The notes under the pieces were generated by a model. It saw only the letters and a program-made list of their open reading frames with translations, was not told where the DNA came from and did no database searches. Both the position numbers and the translations under genes were made by a program. Below are positions 52,051 to 60,555 of a DNA stretch of 64,000 nucleotides, piece after piece. The DNA comes from Novispirillum itersonii (GTDB lineage: Bacteria > Pseudomonadota > Alphaproteobacteria > Rhodospirillales > Rhodospirillaceae): the NCBI RefSeq assembly GCF_014205675.1, contig NZ_JACIIX010000007.1, positions 147,195 through 211,194 of the forward strand. Reading direction: 5' to 3'. Positions within the stretch are counted from its first letter, which is position 1; each line of letters begins with the position of its first letter.

Positions 52051-54735
52051 ATGTTCGGCGCCATTGCCCGGCGGCTCTTCGGAACCGCGAATGACCGTTT
52101 CGTAAAGTCCATCCGCAAGATCGTGGACGATATCAACGCGCTGGAGCCGAGCCTGCAGGCGCTGTCCGATGACGATCTGCGCCACCGCACGGTGCTGTTC
52201 CGTGAACGGCTGGACAAGGGCGAAACCCTCGACGATCTGCTGGTTGAAGCCTTCGCCACCGTGCGCGAGGCCTCCCGCCGGGTCATGGGGATGCGTCATT
52301 TCGACGTGCAGATGCTGGGCGGCATCGTGCTGCATCAGGGCAAGATCGCGGAAATGAAGACCGGGGAAGGCAAGACCCTGGTCGCCACCCTGCCGACCTA
52401 CCTGAATGCGCTGACCGGCAAGGGCGTGCATGTGGTGACGGTCAACGATTACCTCGCCAGCCGCGACTGCGAGTGGATGAGCCGTCTGTACCGCTTCCTC
52501 GGCCTGACCGTCGGCTGCATCACCCACGACCTGACCGACATGAAGCGTCAGGAAGCCTATGCCTGTGACATCACCTATGGCACCAACAACGAACTCGGCT
52601 TCGATTATCTGCGCGATAACATGAAGTTCCGTCTGGACGAGATGGTCCAGCGGCCCTTCAACTACGCCATCGTTGACGAAGTCGACTCCATTCTGGTGGA
52701 CGAGGCGCGGACCCCGCTGATCATCTCCGGTCCGTCGGAATCGTCGACAGACCTGTATGTGGCGGTCGATATCCTGATCCGCAATGTCGAGCCGCTCCAT
52801 TACGAGAAGGACGAGAAGTCCAAGGCCGTCACCTTCACCGAAGAAGGCACCGAGTTCATGGAACAGCAGTTCCGGGACGCCGGTCTGCTGCTCGACGGTG
52901 GGCTGTATGACATCGCCAACGTCTCGCTGGTGCACCATGCCCAGCAGGCCCTGCGCGCCCATGTGCTGTTCACCCGCGATGTGGATTACATCGTCAAGGA
53001 CGGCAAGGTGATCATCATTGATGAGTTCACCGGCCGCATGATGGAAGGCCGCCGTTACTCCGAAGGTCTGCATCAGGCGCTGGAAGCCAAGGAACAGGTG
53101 GCGATCCAGAACGAGAACCAGACGCTGGCCTCGATCACCTTCCAGAACTATTTCCGCCTGTATCCGAAGCTGGCCGGGATGACCGGGACGGCGATGACCG
53201 AGGCCGGGGAATTCGCCGAGATCTATAATCTCGAAGTGGTGGAAATGCCCACCAACCGGCCCTTCTCCCGCGATGATCAGGACGACGAGGTCTACCGCAC
53301 CGCCCGTGATAAATATGTGGCGATCGCCGATCTGGTCGAGGAATGCTACAAGCGCGGCCAGCCCTGTCTGGTCGGCACCACCTCGATCGAAAAGTCGGAA
53401 TATCTTGCCGAGCTGCTCCGCAAGGACAAGAAGATCGAGCCGCGCGTGCTGAATGCCCGCTATCACGAGCAGGAAGCCTATATCGTGTCGCAGGCCGGGG
53501 TGCCGGGCGCGGTGACCATTGCCACCAACATGGCGGGCCGTGGCACCGACATCCAGCTGGGCGGCAACCTGGAGATGCGGGTGGCGGTGGAGCTGCACGA
53601 CGTCACCGATGAGGCCGAACGCGCCCGCCGGACTGAAGAGATCAAGGCTGACATCGCCACCAAGAAGGAACAGGCGCTGGCAGCCGGTGGTCTGTTCGTG
53701 ATCGGCACCGAACGCCACGAAAGTCGCCGCATCGACAACCAGCTGCGCGGCCGTTCCGGCCGTCAGGGCGATCCGGGGGCGTCCCGGTTCTTCCTGTCGC
53801 TGGAAGACGACCTGATGCGCATCTTCGGGTCGGAGCGGATGGACGGTATGCTCCAGAAGCTGGGCCTGAAGGACGGCGAAGCCATTATCCACCCGTGGAT
53901 CAACAAGGCTCTGGAAAAGGCGCAGCAGAAGGTTGAGGCCCGCAACTTCGACATCCGCAAGAATCTGCTGAAGTTCGACGATGTGATGAATGACCAGCGT
54001 AAGGTCATTTATGAACAGCGCCGCGAGCTGATGCGCAGCGAAGACGTTGCGCCGGACGTCAAGCACATGCGCGAGGAAGTGGTGCGCGATCTGGTCGCCG
54101 GCTGCATTCCGGAAAAGGCGATGCCGGAGCAGTGGAACATCACCACCCTGCACGAGGAATGCCTGCGTCTGTTCAACCTCGATCTGCCGGTCAAGGACTG
54201 GGCGCGCGAGGAAGGCATCGGCGAAGAAGAGATCGAACACCGGGTGATGTCGGCCATTGACCAGAAGATGGCGGCCAAGGTTGCCAACTATGGTGCCGAC
54301 ATCTGGCGGATGGTGGAAAAGAGCCTGCTGTTGCAGATTCTGGATGCCACCTGGAAAGAACACCTGCTGCATCTGGATCATCTGCGTCAGGGGATTTCCC
54401 TGCGCGCCTATGCCCAGCGCGATCCGCTGAACGAATACAAGAGCGAAGCCTTCGAGATGTTCCAGAAGATGCTGGATCATCTGCGGGAAAAGGTGACGCA
54501 GACTCTGGCGCTGATCGAGCTGCGGACCGAACCGTCGGAAGACGATCTGCGCCCGCATGACAGCGTGCCGATGCAGGAACAGCACGCCGCGCCGCAGTCG
54601 GCCTTCGGCGGCCCGGAAACCGGGGCTGAGCGGAATCCGGCGGATCCGTCCACCTGGGGCCGGGTGTCCCGCAATGAGCCGTGCCCCTGTGGGTCCGGCA
54701 AGAAGTTCAAGCATTGCCACGGGGCGGCCGCTTAA
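52051..54735 (+). CDS. secA: Preprotein translocase ATPase SecA
   Basis: 894 aa motor that pushes preproteins through SecYEG. Walker A in [13 protein letters not shown]-like [20 protein letters not shown], the motif III to VI set ([47 protein letters not shown]), and the C-terminal zinc-binding [17 protein letters not shown]. The ATG at 52051 with AGAGGT upstream is the family start. Complete and intact. Confidence 0.97.
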   Translation: MFGAIARRLFGTANDRFVKSIRKIVDDINALEPSLQALSDDDLRHRTVLFRERLDKGETLDDLLVEAFATVREASRRVMGMRHFDVQMLGGIVLHQGKIAEMKTGEGKTLVATLPTYLNALTGKGVHVVTVNDYLASRDCEWMSRLYRFLGLTVGCITHDLTDMKRQEAYACDITYGTNNELGFDYLRDNMKFRLDEMVQRPFNYAIVDEVDSILVDEARTPLIISGPSESSTDLYVAVDILIRNVEPLHYEKDEKSKAVTFTEEGTEFMEQQFRDAGLLLDGGLYDIANVSLVHHAQQALRAHVLFTRDVDYIVKDGKVIIIDEFTGRMMEGRRYSEGLHQALEAKEQVAIQNENQTLASITFQNYFRLYPKLAGMTGTAMTEAGEFAEIYNLEVVEMPTNRPFSRDDQDDEVYRTARDKYVAIADLVEECYKRGQPCLVGTTSIEKSEYLAELLRKDKKIEPRVLNARYHEQEAYIVSQAGVPGAVTIATNMAGRGTDIQLGGNLEMRVAVELHDVTDEAERARRTEEIKADIATKKEQALAAGGLFVIGTERHESRRIDNQLRGRSGRQGDPGASRFFLSLEDDLMRIFGSERMDGMLQKLGLKDGEAIIHPWINKALEKAQQKVEARNFDIRKNLLKFDDVMNDQRKVIYEQRRELMRSEDVAPDVKHMREEVVRDLVAGCIPEKAMPEQWNITTLHEECLRLFNLDLPVKDWAREEGIGEEEIEHRVMSAIDQKMAAKVANYGADIWRMVEKSLLLQILDATWKEHLLHLDHLRQGISLRAYAQRDPLNEYKSEAFEMFQKMLDHLREKVTQTLALIELRTEPSEDDLRPHDSVPMQEQHAAPQSAFGGPETGAERNPADPSTWGRVSRNEPCPCGSGKKFKHCHGAAA

Positions 54736-54766
54736 GCCCGCCAGTGCCGCATATCTGTGTTTCAGA

Positions 54767-54799
54767 GAAAACCGCCCGGACTGTCCGGGCGGTTTTTTT
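54767..54799 (+). terminator. Terminator after secA
   Basis: AAAACCGCCCGGA / TCCGGGCGGTTTTTTT with a 3-nt loop, a textbook intrinsic terminator. Confidence 0.94.
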
Positions 54800-54807
54800 A
54801 TGCGGTG

Positions 54808-55365
54808 TCAGCCGTAGGCGGCACCGTCCCGGTGCAGCCGGAACAGGGCCTGTGGCTGGTGCTGGGCCAGCAGGGTCACGGTTGCGGCCAGCAGGGCTTC
54901 AAACTGCTCCGGGGGGATCCGGCGCAGATCAGCACGGCAGCTCAGCGGCAGAGGCCGCCGCCGGGGCGGCTGGCCGAACCCGAGGTAGGGGCGCCACAGG
55001 CTGGAAAAGCCGCTGTCCACCGGGGTCAGGCCGCAGTCGGTGATTTCGCTCAGCCGGTAGCAGACTGTCCGCAGGGCGTGTTTCCCGCAGGTAAAGCGCA
55101 GGATCAGGGTCTCGGCGTCAACGGACAGGTGCATGGTCAGCGGGCGGCGCCGGAGGATCCGCCCCAGCGTCAGGGCATAGAGGGCCATCAGGGGAAGTCC
55201 GGCAGTGGCCCCGACAGCCGCGACGGTCAGGCTGGCGGGGCTGGGGTCTGTCAGGCTGAGGACGGCGGACAGAGCCGTGATCCCGGTGCCCAGAGCGCCA
55301 AGGCCATGCCCGAAGGCGGACAGGGTGCCGGACAGCAGGGGGCCAGACTGGGGCAGGGTGGGCAT
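54808..55365 (-). CDS. Hypothetical membrane protein
   Basis: About 185 aa with two hydrophobic stretches near the N-terminus (FGHGLGALGTGITALSAVLSL and LTVAAVGATAGLPLMALYALTLG), followed by a soluble half with a MHLSVDAETLILRFTCG strand. Could be a membrane-anchored PH-like protein, but not recognised. The ATG at 55365 has GGAG before it; a GTG at 55395 is an alternative. Confidence 0.6.
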   Translation of the reverse strand: MPTLPQSGPLLSGTLSAFGHGLGALGTGITALSAVLSLTDPSPASLTVAAVGATAGLPLMALYALTLGRILRRRPLTMHLSVDAETLILRFTCGKHALRTVCYRLSEITDCGLTPVDSGFSSLWRPYLGFGQPPRRRPLPLSCRADLRRIPPEQFEALLAATVTLLAQHQPQALFRLHRDGAAYG

Positions 55366-55636
55366 GCTGGCTCCGTCAGGGGGCTGAAAAGGCACCCCAT
55401 CGGGGTGATCTTAGCAAATCTTAAAGCATCGGCTGGCACACTAGGCAAATATTTCCCCGTCAGGTGGGGTGAAGGTGTCAGGAGTTTGCCAAAAGACCGT
55501 GACAGGCAGCTGGTGTTTTGCCGCTGTGGTTGCGGTCCGCTGATCGGCAGCGTATCTTCAGGGCATGGGCCAGAATGGTCCGTCCGGCAGGGCACAGCCC
55601 GTAAAACGCCGGTTTCCCGGAAACGTGGAGGATACG

Positions 55637-55831
55637 ATGGACGCGGTGGCTTTGGCTTCCTCCCTGTCATCAGCACAGGTGGCCCTGACCCGACAGGCGG
55701 CGGAAATCGGCATGGTCGCGCAGCAGGCGCAGGCGCAGCAGCAGATGGTGCAGATGCTGACGGACAGCACGCAGCAGATGCAGGCGGCTCCCGGCCCCGG
55801 CAAGGCGACGCAGGTCGATCTTACAGTCTGA
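55637..55831 (+). CDS. YjfB-type putative motility protein
   Basis: 64 aa. Follows a strong GGAGG site. The helical, Gln-rich text VALASSLSSAQVALTRQAAEIGMVAQQAQAQQQMVQMLTDSTQQMQ matches the YjfB putative motility protein family, short proteins seen with flagellar genes. No flagellar genes are adjacent in this window. Confidence 0.7.
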   Translation: MDAVALASSLSSAQVALTRQAAEIGMVAQQAQAQQQMVQMLTDSTQQMQAAPGPGKATQVDLTV

Positions 55832-55908
55832 AGTAACCCCCGCAGCGGGGGCCCGCATCGCCCGGAGCCCCGGTGGATGCCGGGGTCAGGAGCAGGTGTG
55901 GCAACGCA

Positions 55909-56145
55909 ATGAGCGGTCCTTCAGGTATTGGCGGTAAACGACTCGATTCTGCCGGTTTCCGTCCGGTCAGCACCGGCACCGGGGATCCCCGGGCCCGGCA
56001 GCGGGCCGCTGTTCCGTCCACGGTGTCTGATGATGCGGCGTTGCGTCGCCCGCGGGAGCAGCGGGATCGTCAGTTTGTGATGATTGACGGGCAGCAGCTT
56101 GACCGCAATGCACCGCGCGGCACCTATCTGAATGTCCTGATCTGA
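55909..56145 (+). CDS. Small hypothetical protein
   Basis: 78 aa, Arg/Ser-rich N-terminal half and a more ordered end QFVMIDGQQLDRNAPRGTYLNVLI. It follows the YjfB-like gene by 77 bp and is closed by a terminator, which supports transcription. Function unknown; start uncertain (GTG at 55873 possible). Confidence 0.5.
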   Translation: MSGPSGIGGKRLDSAGFRPVSTGTGDPRARQRAAVPSTVSDDAALRRPREQRDRQFVMIDGQQLDRNAPRGTYLNVLI

Positions 56146-56166
56146 CATCTGCCTGTAAAAGCACAG

Positions 56167-56200
56167 AAAAAGCCGGGCCACGCTCTGTGGTCCGGCTTTT
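56167..56200. terminator. Terminator, probably bidirectional
   Basis: AAAAAGCCGGGCCAC / GTGGTCCGGCTTTT with one mismatch and a short loop, between the convergent small gene and the DUF-type gene at 56252. Confidence 0.88.
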
Positions 56201-56251
56201 GTCGTTAATGCTCATCAGCCTGACGCCATCTGTCCGGGGGTGATCAGACGA

Positions 56252-57430
56252 TCAGACGTCCAGCGTGCTGTTGCGCAGGGCCCGCAGGACTGAGGTCCCG
56301 ACTTCCAGCGCCTGTCGGCCGATTTCATCGGGGGAACTCATCACCCCGAACTGTTCCCGCCGCACCACCATCACCACAATGTCCAAGGCCAGCCGTTCCC
56401 CGGGGGCACCGAACAGGCGCAGGTATTTACCGGGGGTCAGGGCGGCGACAATGGCGCACAGCAGGGCGGCGGTCTGGAGGGTGGTCAGGTTCAGGTCCGA
56501 CCGCAGGGTGGTGAATACGGTCGCGTTGGCCCCGGCGGCAATCGCCACCATCCGGCGCAACTGGGCTTTGTCCGGCTGGTTCATATGGCGGCCAAGGTTG
56601 GCCTTTTCGCAGGCGGCCCACAGTTCTTCCTCCAGCATCCGCGAGGCCACGGGCCGGGCGGCCCCCCGGGCCGGATTGGCTCCGGCAGCGCCCGGGGTGG
56701 TTCCGGGGGCGGCCCCGGCAGCCAGCGGTGCCGGGGGCAGGGTGGGGTCCGGGGCATGGGCCAGCGTTGACGGAATCCGTCCGGACTGGGCGATCTCAAT
56801 CAGCTCCGCCGGTTCGCGGATGGCCAGAATGCGCGGCCCGAGGGCCCGGACCAACTGCTCCGGCAGCGGGGCGTAATAGGGGATCAGCCGGGCCTGCCAT
56901 TCGTACAGCAGGTGATCGCTGATGGCATGATACAGGCGGTCGGCGCGGCTCAGGCGCTGTTTCTTCGGGGCCGGTTTGACCAACCCCAGCCATTCCAGCA
57001 ATCCCGGCTTCGGCGGGGGCGGGCGGCGCACCGCCGGTTCCTTCAGGGCGCGGTGGAAGTAGCGGCGGGCGCAGGAGCGGACCACCATGGCAATCACCTG
57101 CGACAGGCTGCGGCCACAGCGCAGGGGGTCGGCTTCGGTGACGATCGGGGTCTTGTCAGAGCGGACCAGCAGCGACTCGAAAGCCTGCGGGTTGGAGCGG
57201 AACACCTGAAAACAGCCGTCCAGCAGTTCCGGGTTATCGAGAATCCGGTCATAGACCTGATCGCGCGGCAGCACCCCAAGGGCCGGAACCAGTTTCTGTA
57301 GCGTCACCACCGCTTCGCCCCGCAGGGTCGTCCGCACGGCTTCGGCCGCCCGCTGGGCGGACATCCGGTGATGGGAGCGGCTCCGGGGTGGTTTGACGGG
57401 GGATTTGGCAGTCATGGAGATGGCGTTCAT
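56252..57430 (-). CDS. Conserved hypothetical protein with Pro/Ala-rich linker
   Basis: 392 aa. The N-terminal part (residues 25-130) is helical (AVRTTLRGEAVVTLQKLVPALGVLPRDQVYDRILDNPELLDGCFQVFRSNP); a low-complexity linker follows (DPTLPPAPLAAGAAPGTTPGAAGANPARGAARP), then a C-terminal domain (ELWAACEKANLGRHMNQPDKAQLRRMVAIAAGANATVFTTLRSDLNL). No signal peptide or membrane helix is evident. Not recognised by domain. A second ATG at 57415 is possible. Confidence 0.65.
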   Translation of the reverse strand: MNAISMTAKSPVKPPRSRSHHRMSAQRAAEAVRTTLRGEAVVTLQKLVPALGVLPRDQVYDRILDNPELLDGCFQVFRSNPQAFESLLVRSDKTPIVTEADPLRCGRSLSQVIAMVVRSCARRYFHRALKEPAVRRPPPPKPGLLEWLGLVKPAPKKQRLSRADRLYHAISDHLLYEWQARLIPYYAPLPEQLVRALGPRILAIREPAELIEIAQSGRIPSTLAHAPDPTLPPAPLAAGAAPGTTPGAAGANPARGAARPVASRMLEEELWAACEKANLGRHMNQPDKAQLRRMVAIAAGANATVFTTLRSDLNLTTLQTAALLCAIVAALTPGKYLRLFGAPGERLALDIVVMVVRREQFGVMSSPDEIGRQALEVGTSVLRALRNSTLDV

Positions 57431-57609
57431 CGCTGGGCTCCGGCGGTCATACGGCCTGATGGGATCTCCCTCAGATCTGGCGGAGTATCTGAAGGGTCAG
57501 GATACCGGGTTCCCGGGGGATACCCCTGTGATGCCGGTCACTTGAAAGAGGCGGGGCATGTCCCCGCAGAAAGAATTAGGGGATGCGCATTTTACAGGGC
57601 CGTCCTTTA

Positions 57610-57622
57610 TTTAAGTCTTAAA
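57610..57622. promoter_or_regulatory. 6-1-6 palindrome in the thrC upstream region
   Basis: TTTAAG-T-CTTAAA, a perfect palindrome in the 291-bp gap before thrC (57431-57721). Nothing else in that gap is coding. Bound factor unknown. Confidence 0.35.
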
Positions 57623-57721
57623 CGCGGATGTGGCGATTTTCCGGCGCTTCCGCGTTGCCGAACCGGCGCGCTGGCGATAGTCTGTGCGCCTTTTTCGATG
57701 ATGGTGACGGAGTGTGGTGCC

Positions 57722-59119
57722 GTGAAGTACGTCAGCACGCGGGGTAAGGCCCCGGTTCTGGGATTCGATGATGTCCTGCTCAGCGGGCTGGCCCGTGATG
57801 GCGGCCTGTATGTTCCGGAAAGCTGGCCGACTTTTTCCGCCGCCGAGATGAAACGTCTGCGCGGCCTGTCCTACACCGGTCTGGCGGTGGAGGTGATGGC
57901 ACCCTTCGTGTCCGATTGCCTGAGTCGCGAGGAACTGGCCGGTCTGGTGGCCCGGGCTTACGCGCCGTTCAGCCACACCGCCATCGCCCCGCTGAAGCAG
58001 CTGGACACCAATCTGTGGCTGATGGAGCTGTTCTCCGGCCCGACGCTGGCGTTCAAGGATTACGCCCTGCAATTTCTGGGGCAGGCCTTTGACCATGTGC
58101 TGAAAAAGCGCGGCGAGAAGGTAACCATTGTCGGTGCCACCTCCGGCGATACCGGCTCGGCGGCGATTGAGGCCTGCCGCGACCGCGAGGCGATTGACAT
58201 CTTCATCCTGTTCCCCAATGGCCGGGTGTCAGATGTGCAGCGGCGGCAGATGACCACCGTGCCGTCGTCCAACGTCCGCTGTCTGGCGCTGGATGGCACC
58301 TTCGACGATTGTCAGGATGCGGTGAAGGCGATGTTCAATCACACCGCCTTCCGCGACCGCTACAATCTGTCGGCGGTCAATTCGATCAACTGGGCCCGCA
58401 TCATGGCGCAGGTGGTCTATTACTTCTGGGCCGGGCTGCGTCTGGGCGCGCCGGAACGGCCGGTGGTCTTCTCGGTGCCGACCGGCAATTTCGGCAATGT
58501 CTTCGCCGGGTTCGTTGCCGAAAAGATGGGGCTGCCGGTGGCCCGCTTCGGCATCGGTTCCAACAGCAATGATATCCTGACCCGCTTCTTTGAAACCGGG
58601 GCGATGACCATGGCCGGGGTGGTGCCGACCATCAGCCCGTCGATGGATATTCAGGTGTCGTCGAACTTCGAACGCCTGCTGTTTGACCTGTGCGGCCGCA
58701 ATGGGGCCGAGGTGGAGCGGATGATGCTCCAGTTCCGTCAGTCCGGCAGTTATGCGCTGGAAGAAACGGCGCTGGCGGCGGCCCGGGCCCGCTTCTCCGG
58801 CCTGCGGCTGTCCGATGCCGAAACGCAGGCGGTGATCCGCGAGATCCACGCCACCACCGGCGAGCTGCTGGATCCGCACAGCGCCATCGGCGTCGAGGCC
58901 GGGCGCCGTCTGACCGGCATCGAGCCGGGGACCCCGGTGGTCTGCCTCGCCACCGCCCATCCCGCCAAATTCCCGCAGGCGGTGCAGGATGCCTCCGGGG
59001 TCTACCCCGGCCTTCCGGCCCGTCTGTCCGATCTGTTCGACCGTCCGGAACGGATGACGGTCATCCCCAATGATGTGGCGGCGATTGAACGCTTCGTCGC
59101 CGAGCAAGTGGAGTCGTAA
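57722..59119 (+). CDS. thrC: Threonine synthase
   Basis: PLP enzyme converting O-phosphohomoserine to threonine. 465 aa, the longer fungal/proteobacterial type. Starts KYVSTRGKAPVLGFDDVLLSGLARDGGLYVPESW; the PLP Lys is in TLAFKDYALQFLG; then TIVGATSGDTGSAAIEA and VPTGNFGNVFAGFVAEKMGLPV. The GTG at 57722 has GGAG 9 nt upstream. The stop overlaps the next ATG by 1 bp (TAATG). Confidence 0.95.
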   Translation: MKYVSTRGKAPVLGFDDVLLSGLARDGGLYVPESWPTFSAAEMKRLRGLSYTGLAVEVMAPFVSDCLSREELAGLVARAYAPFSHTAIAPLKQLDTNLWLMELFSGPTLAFKDYALQFLGQAFDHVLKKRGEKVTIVGATSGDTGSAAIEACRDREAIDIFILFPNGRVSDVQRRQMTTVPSSNVRCLALDGTFDDCQDAVKAMFNHTAFRDRYNLSAVNSINWARIMAQVVYYFWAGLRLGAPERPVVFSVPTGNFGNVFAGFVAEKMGLPVARFGIGSNSNDILTRFFETGAMTMAGVVPTISPSMDIQVSSNFERLLFDLCGRNGAEVERMMLQFRQSGSYALEETALAAARARFSGLRLSDAETQAVIREIHATTGELLDPHSAIGVEAGRRLTGIEPGTPVVCLATAHPAKFPQAVQDASGVYPGLPARLSDLFDRPERMTVIPNDVAAIERFVAEQVES

Positions 59120-60378
59120 TGAGCATTTCCGTCACCACCCTTCCCAATGGCCTGCGGGTCATGACCGACCGGATGATCACGGTCGAAACCGTGTCACTGG
59201 GGGCCTGGGTGGATGTGGGAACCCGCCATGAGCCGGTGGAGATCAACGGGATCTCCCACCTGCTGGAACACATGGCCTTCAAGGGGACCCAGCGTCGCAG
59301 CGCCGCCGCCATTGCCGAGGAAATCGAGAATGTCGGCGGCCACCTGAACGCCTATACCTCCCGCGAGAACACCGCCTATTACGCCAAGGTCCTGAAAGAG
59401 GATTCGGCGCTGGCGGTGGACCTGATCGCCGACATCCTCCAGCATTCGGTGTTTGATCCCGAAGAGTTGGCGCGGGAACAGTCGGTGGTGGTGCAGGAAA
59501 TCAATCAGGCCGAAGACACCCCCGACGACATCGTCTACGACCATTTTCAGGCCACCGCCTATCCGGATCAGGCCATGGGCCGCGCCGTTCTGGGCACCCC
59601 GGAGCGGGTGCGCGGCATCACCCGCGACACCCTGAGCCGGTTCATGCGTGACACCTACTCGACCCGGTCGATGGTGCTGGCTGCGGCCGGTAACATTGAT
59701 CACGACACCTTTGTGCGTCTGGTCGAGCAGCAGTTCACCGCCCTGCCGCAGACGGCGCCGGTACAGCCGGAAGCCGCCCGCTATGTCGGTGGCGACCTGC
59801 GGGTGGACAAGGATCTGGAACAGCTGCACCTGCTGCTTGGTTTTGACGGCGTGTCCTACGAACACCCGCTGTTCTATGCCTCGGCGGTGCTGTCCACCCT
59901 GCTGGGCGGCGGCATGTCGTCGCGGCTGTTTCAGGAAATCCGCGAGAAGCGGGGACTGGCCTATTCGGTCTATACCTACACCAACTCCTACACCGACGGC
60001 GGTCTGTTCGGCGTTTATGCCGGGACCGGCGAGGACGAGGCGGCGGAACTGGTGCCGGTGCTGTGCACCGAGCTGCGGCGGGTGCTGGATGGTATCACCC
60101 CGGCGGAACTGGCCCGGGCCCGGGCCCAGATCAAGGCCGGTCTGCTGATGGGGCTGGAAAGCCCGTCCAACCGCTGCGAGCAGCTGGCCCGGCATATCCT
60201 GTCCTATGGCCGCATCCTGTCGACCGAAGAGCTGGTGACCCAGGTCGAGGCGGTGGATGAGGCCAAGGTTCTGGAAGCGGCCGCCCTGATGCTGGGCAGC
60301 GCCCCGACGGTGACGGCGATGGGCCCGCAGTCCGGTCTGCCGGATGCGGATGGATTCCGCGCCCTGCTGGCAGGGTAA
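59119..60378 (+). CDS. M16 family zinc protease
   Basis: 419 aa. Inverted zinc motif HxxEH: HLLEHMAFKGT, with the third ligand Glu in NQAEDT region further on. Resembles mitochondrial processing peptidase beta and PqqL/YmxG proteins. C-terminal half MSSRLFQEIREKRGLAYSVYTYTNSYTDGG is the other conserved M16 block. Translationally coupled to thrC (TAATG), a common alphaproteobacterial pairing, and closed by a hairpin after the stop. Confidence 0.93.
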   Translation: MSISVTTLPNGLRVMTDRMITVETVSLGAWVDVGTRHEPVEINGISHLLEHMAFKGTQRRSAAAIAEEIENVGGHLNAYTSRENTAYYAKVLKEDSALAVDLIADILQHSVFDPEELAREQSVVVQEINQAEDTPDDIVYDHFQATAYPDQAMGRAVLGTPERVRGITRDTLSRFMRDTYSTRSMVLAAAGNIDHDTFVRLVEQQFTALPQTAPVQPEAARYVGGDLRVDKDLEQLHLLLGFDGVSYEHPLFYASAVLSTLLGGGMSSRLFQEIREKRGLAYSVYTYTNSYTDGGLFGVYAGTGEDEAAELVPVLCTELRRVLDGITPAELARARAQIKAGLLMGLESPSNRCEQLARHILSYGRILSTEELVTQVEAVDEAKVLEAAALMLGSAPTVTAMGPQSGLPDADGFRALLAG

Positions 60379-60388
60379 GGCATCCCTG

Positions 60389-60421
60389 CGGGGAAAGCGG
60401 GGATATTCCGCTTTCCCCGTT
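60389..60421 (+). terminator. Terminator after the M16 gene
   Basis: CGGGGAAAGCGG / CCGCTTTCCCCG with a 7-nt loop, then TTTG. Weak T run. Confidence 0.8.
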
Positions 60422-60555
60422 TGCCGACTTCATGGCAGGCTGTATGCAGACTGTTGATTACGGGCGTCTGCCGCACCTTGTGTGGGCAGGCAGGGGCGGT
60501 GACCGGCAGCGGCGGTTTTGACCGTACGGACAGATTTCTTGTGACAGGACGGCGG

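Noticed and set aside
51934..54720. Long antisense frame across secA
   Set aside because: Mirror of secA codon structure, no domain, no ribosome site.
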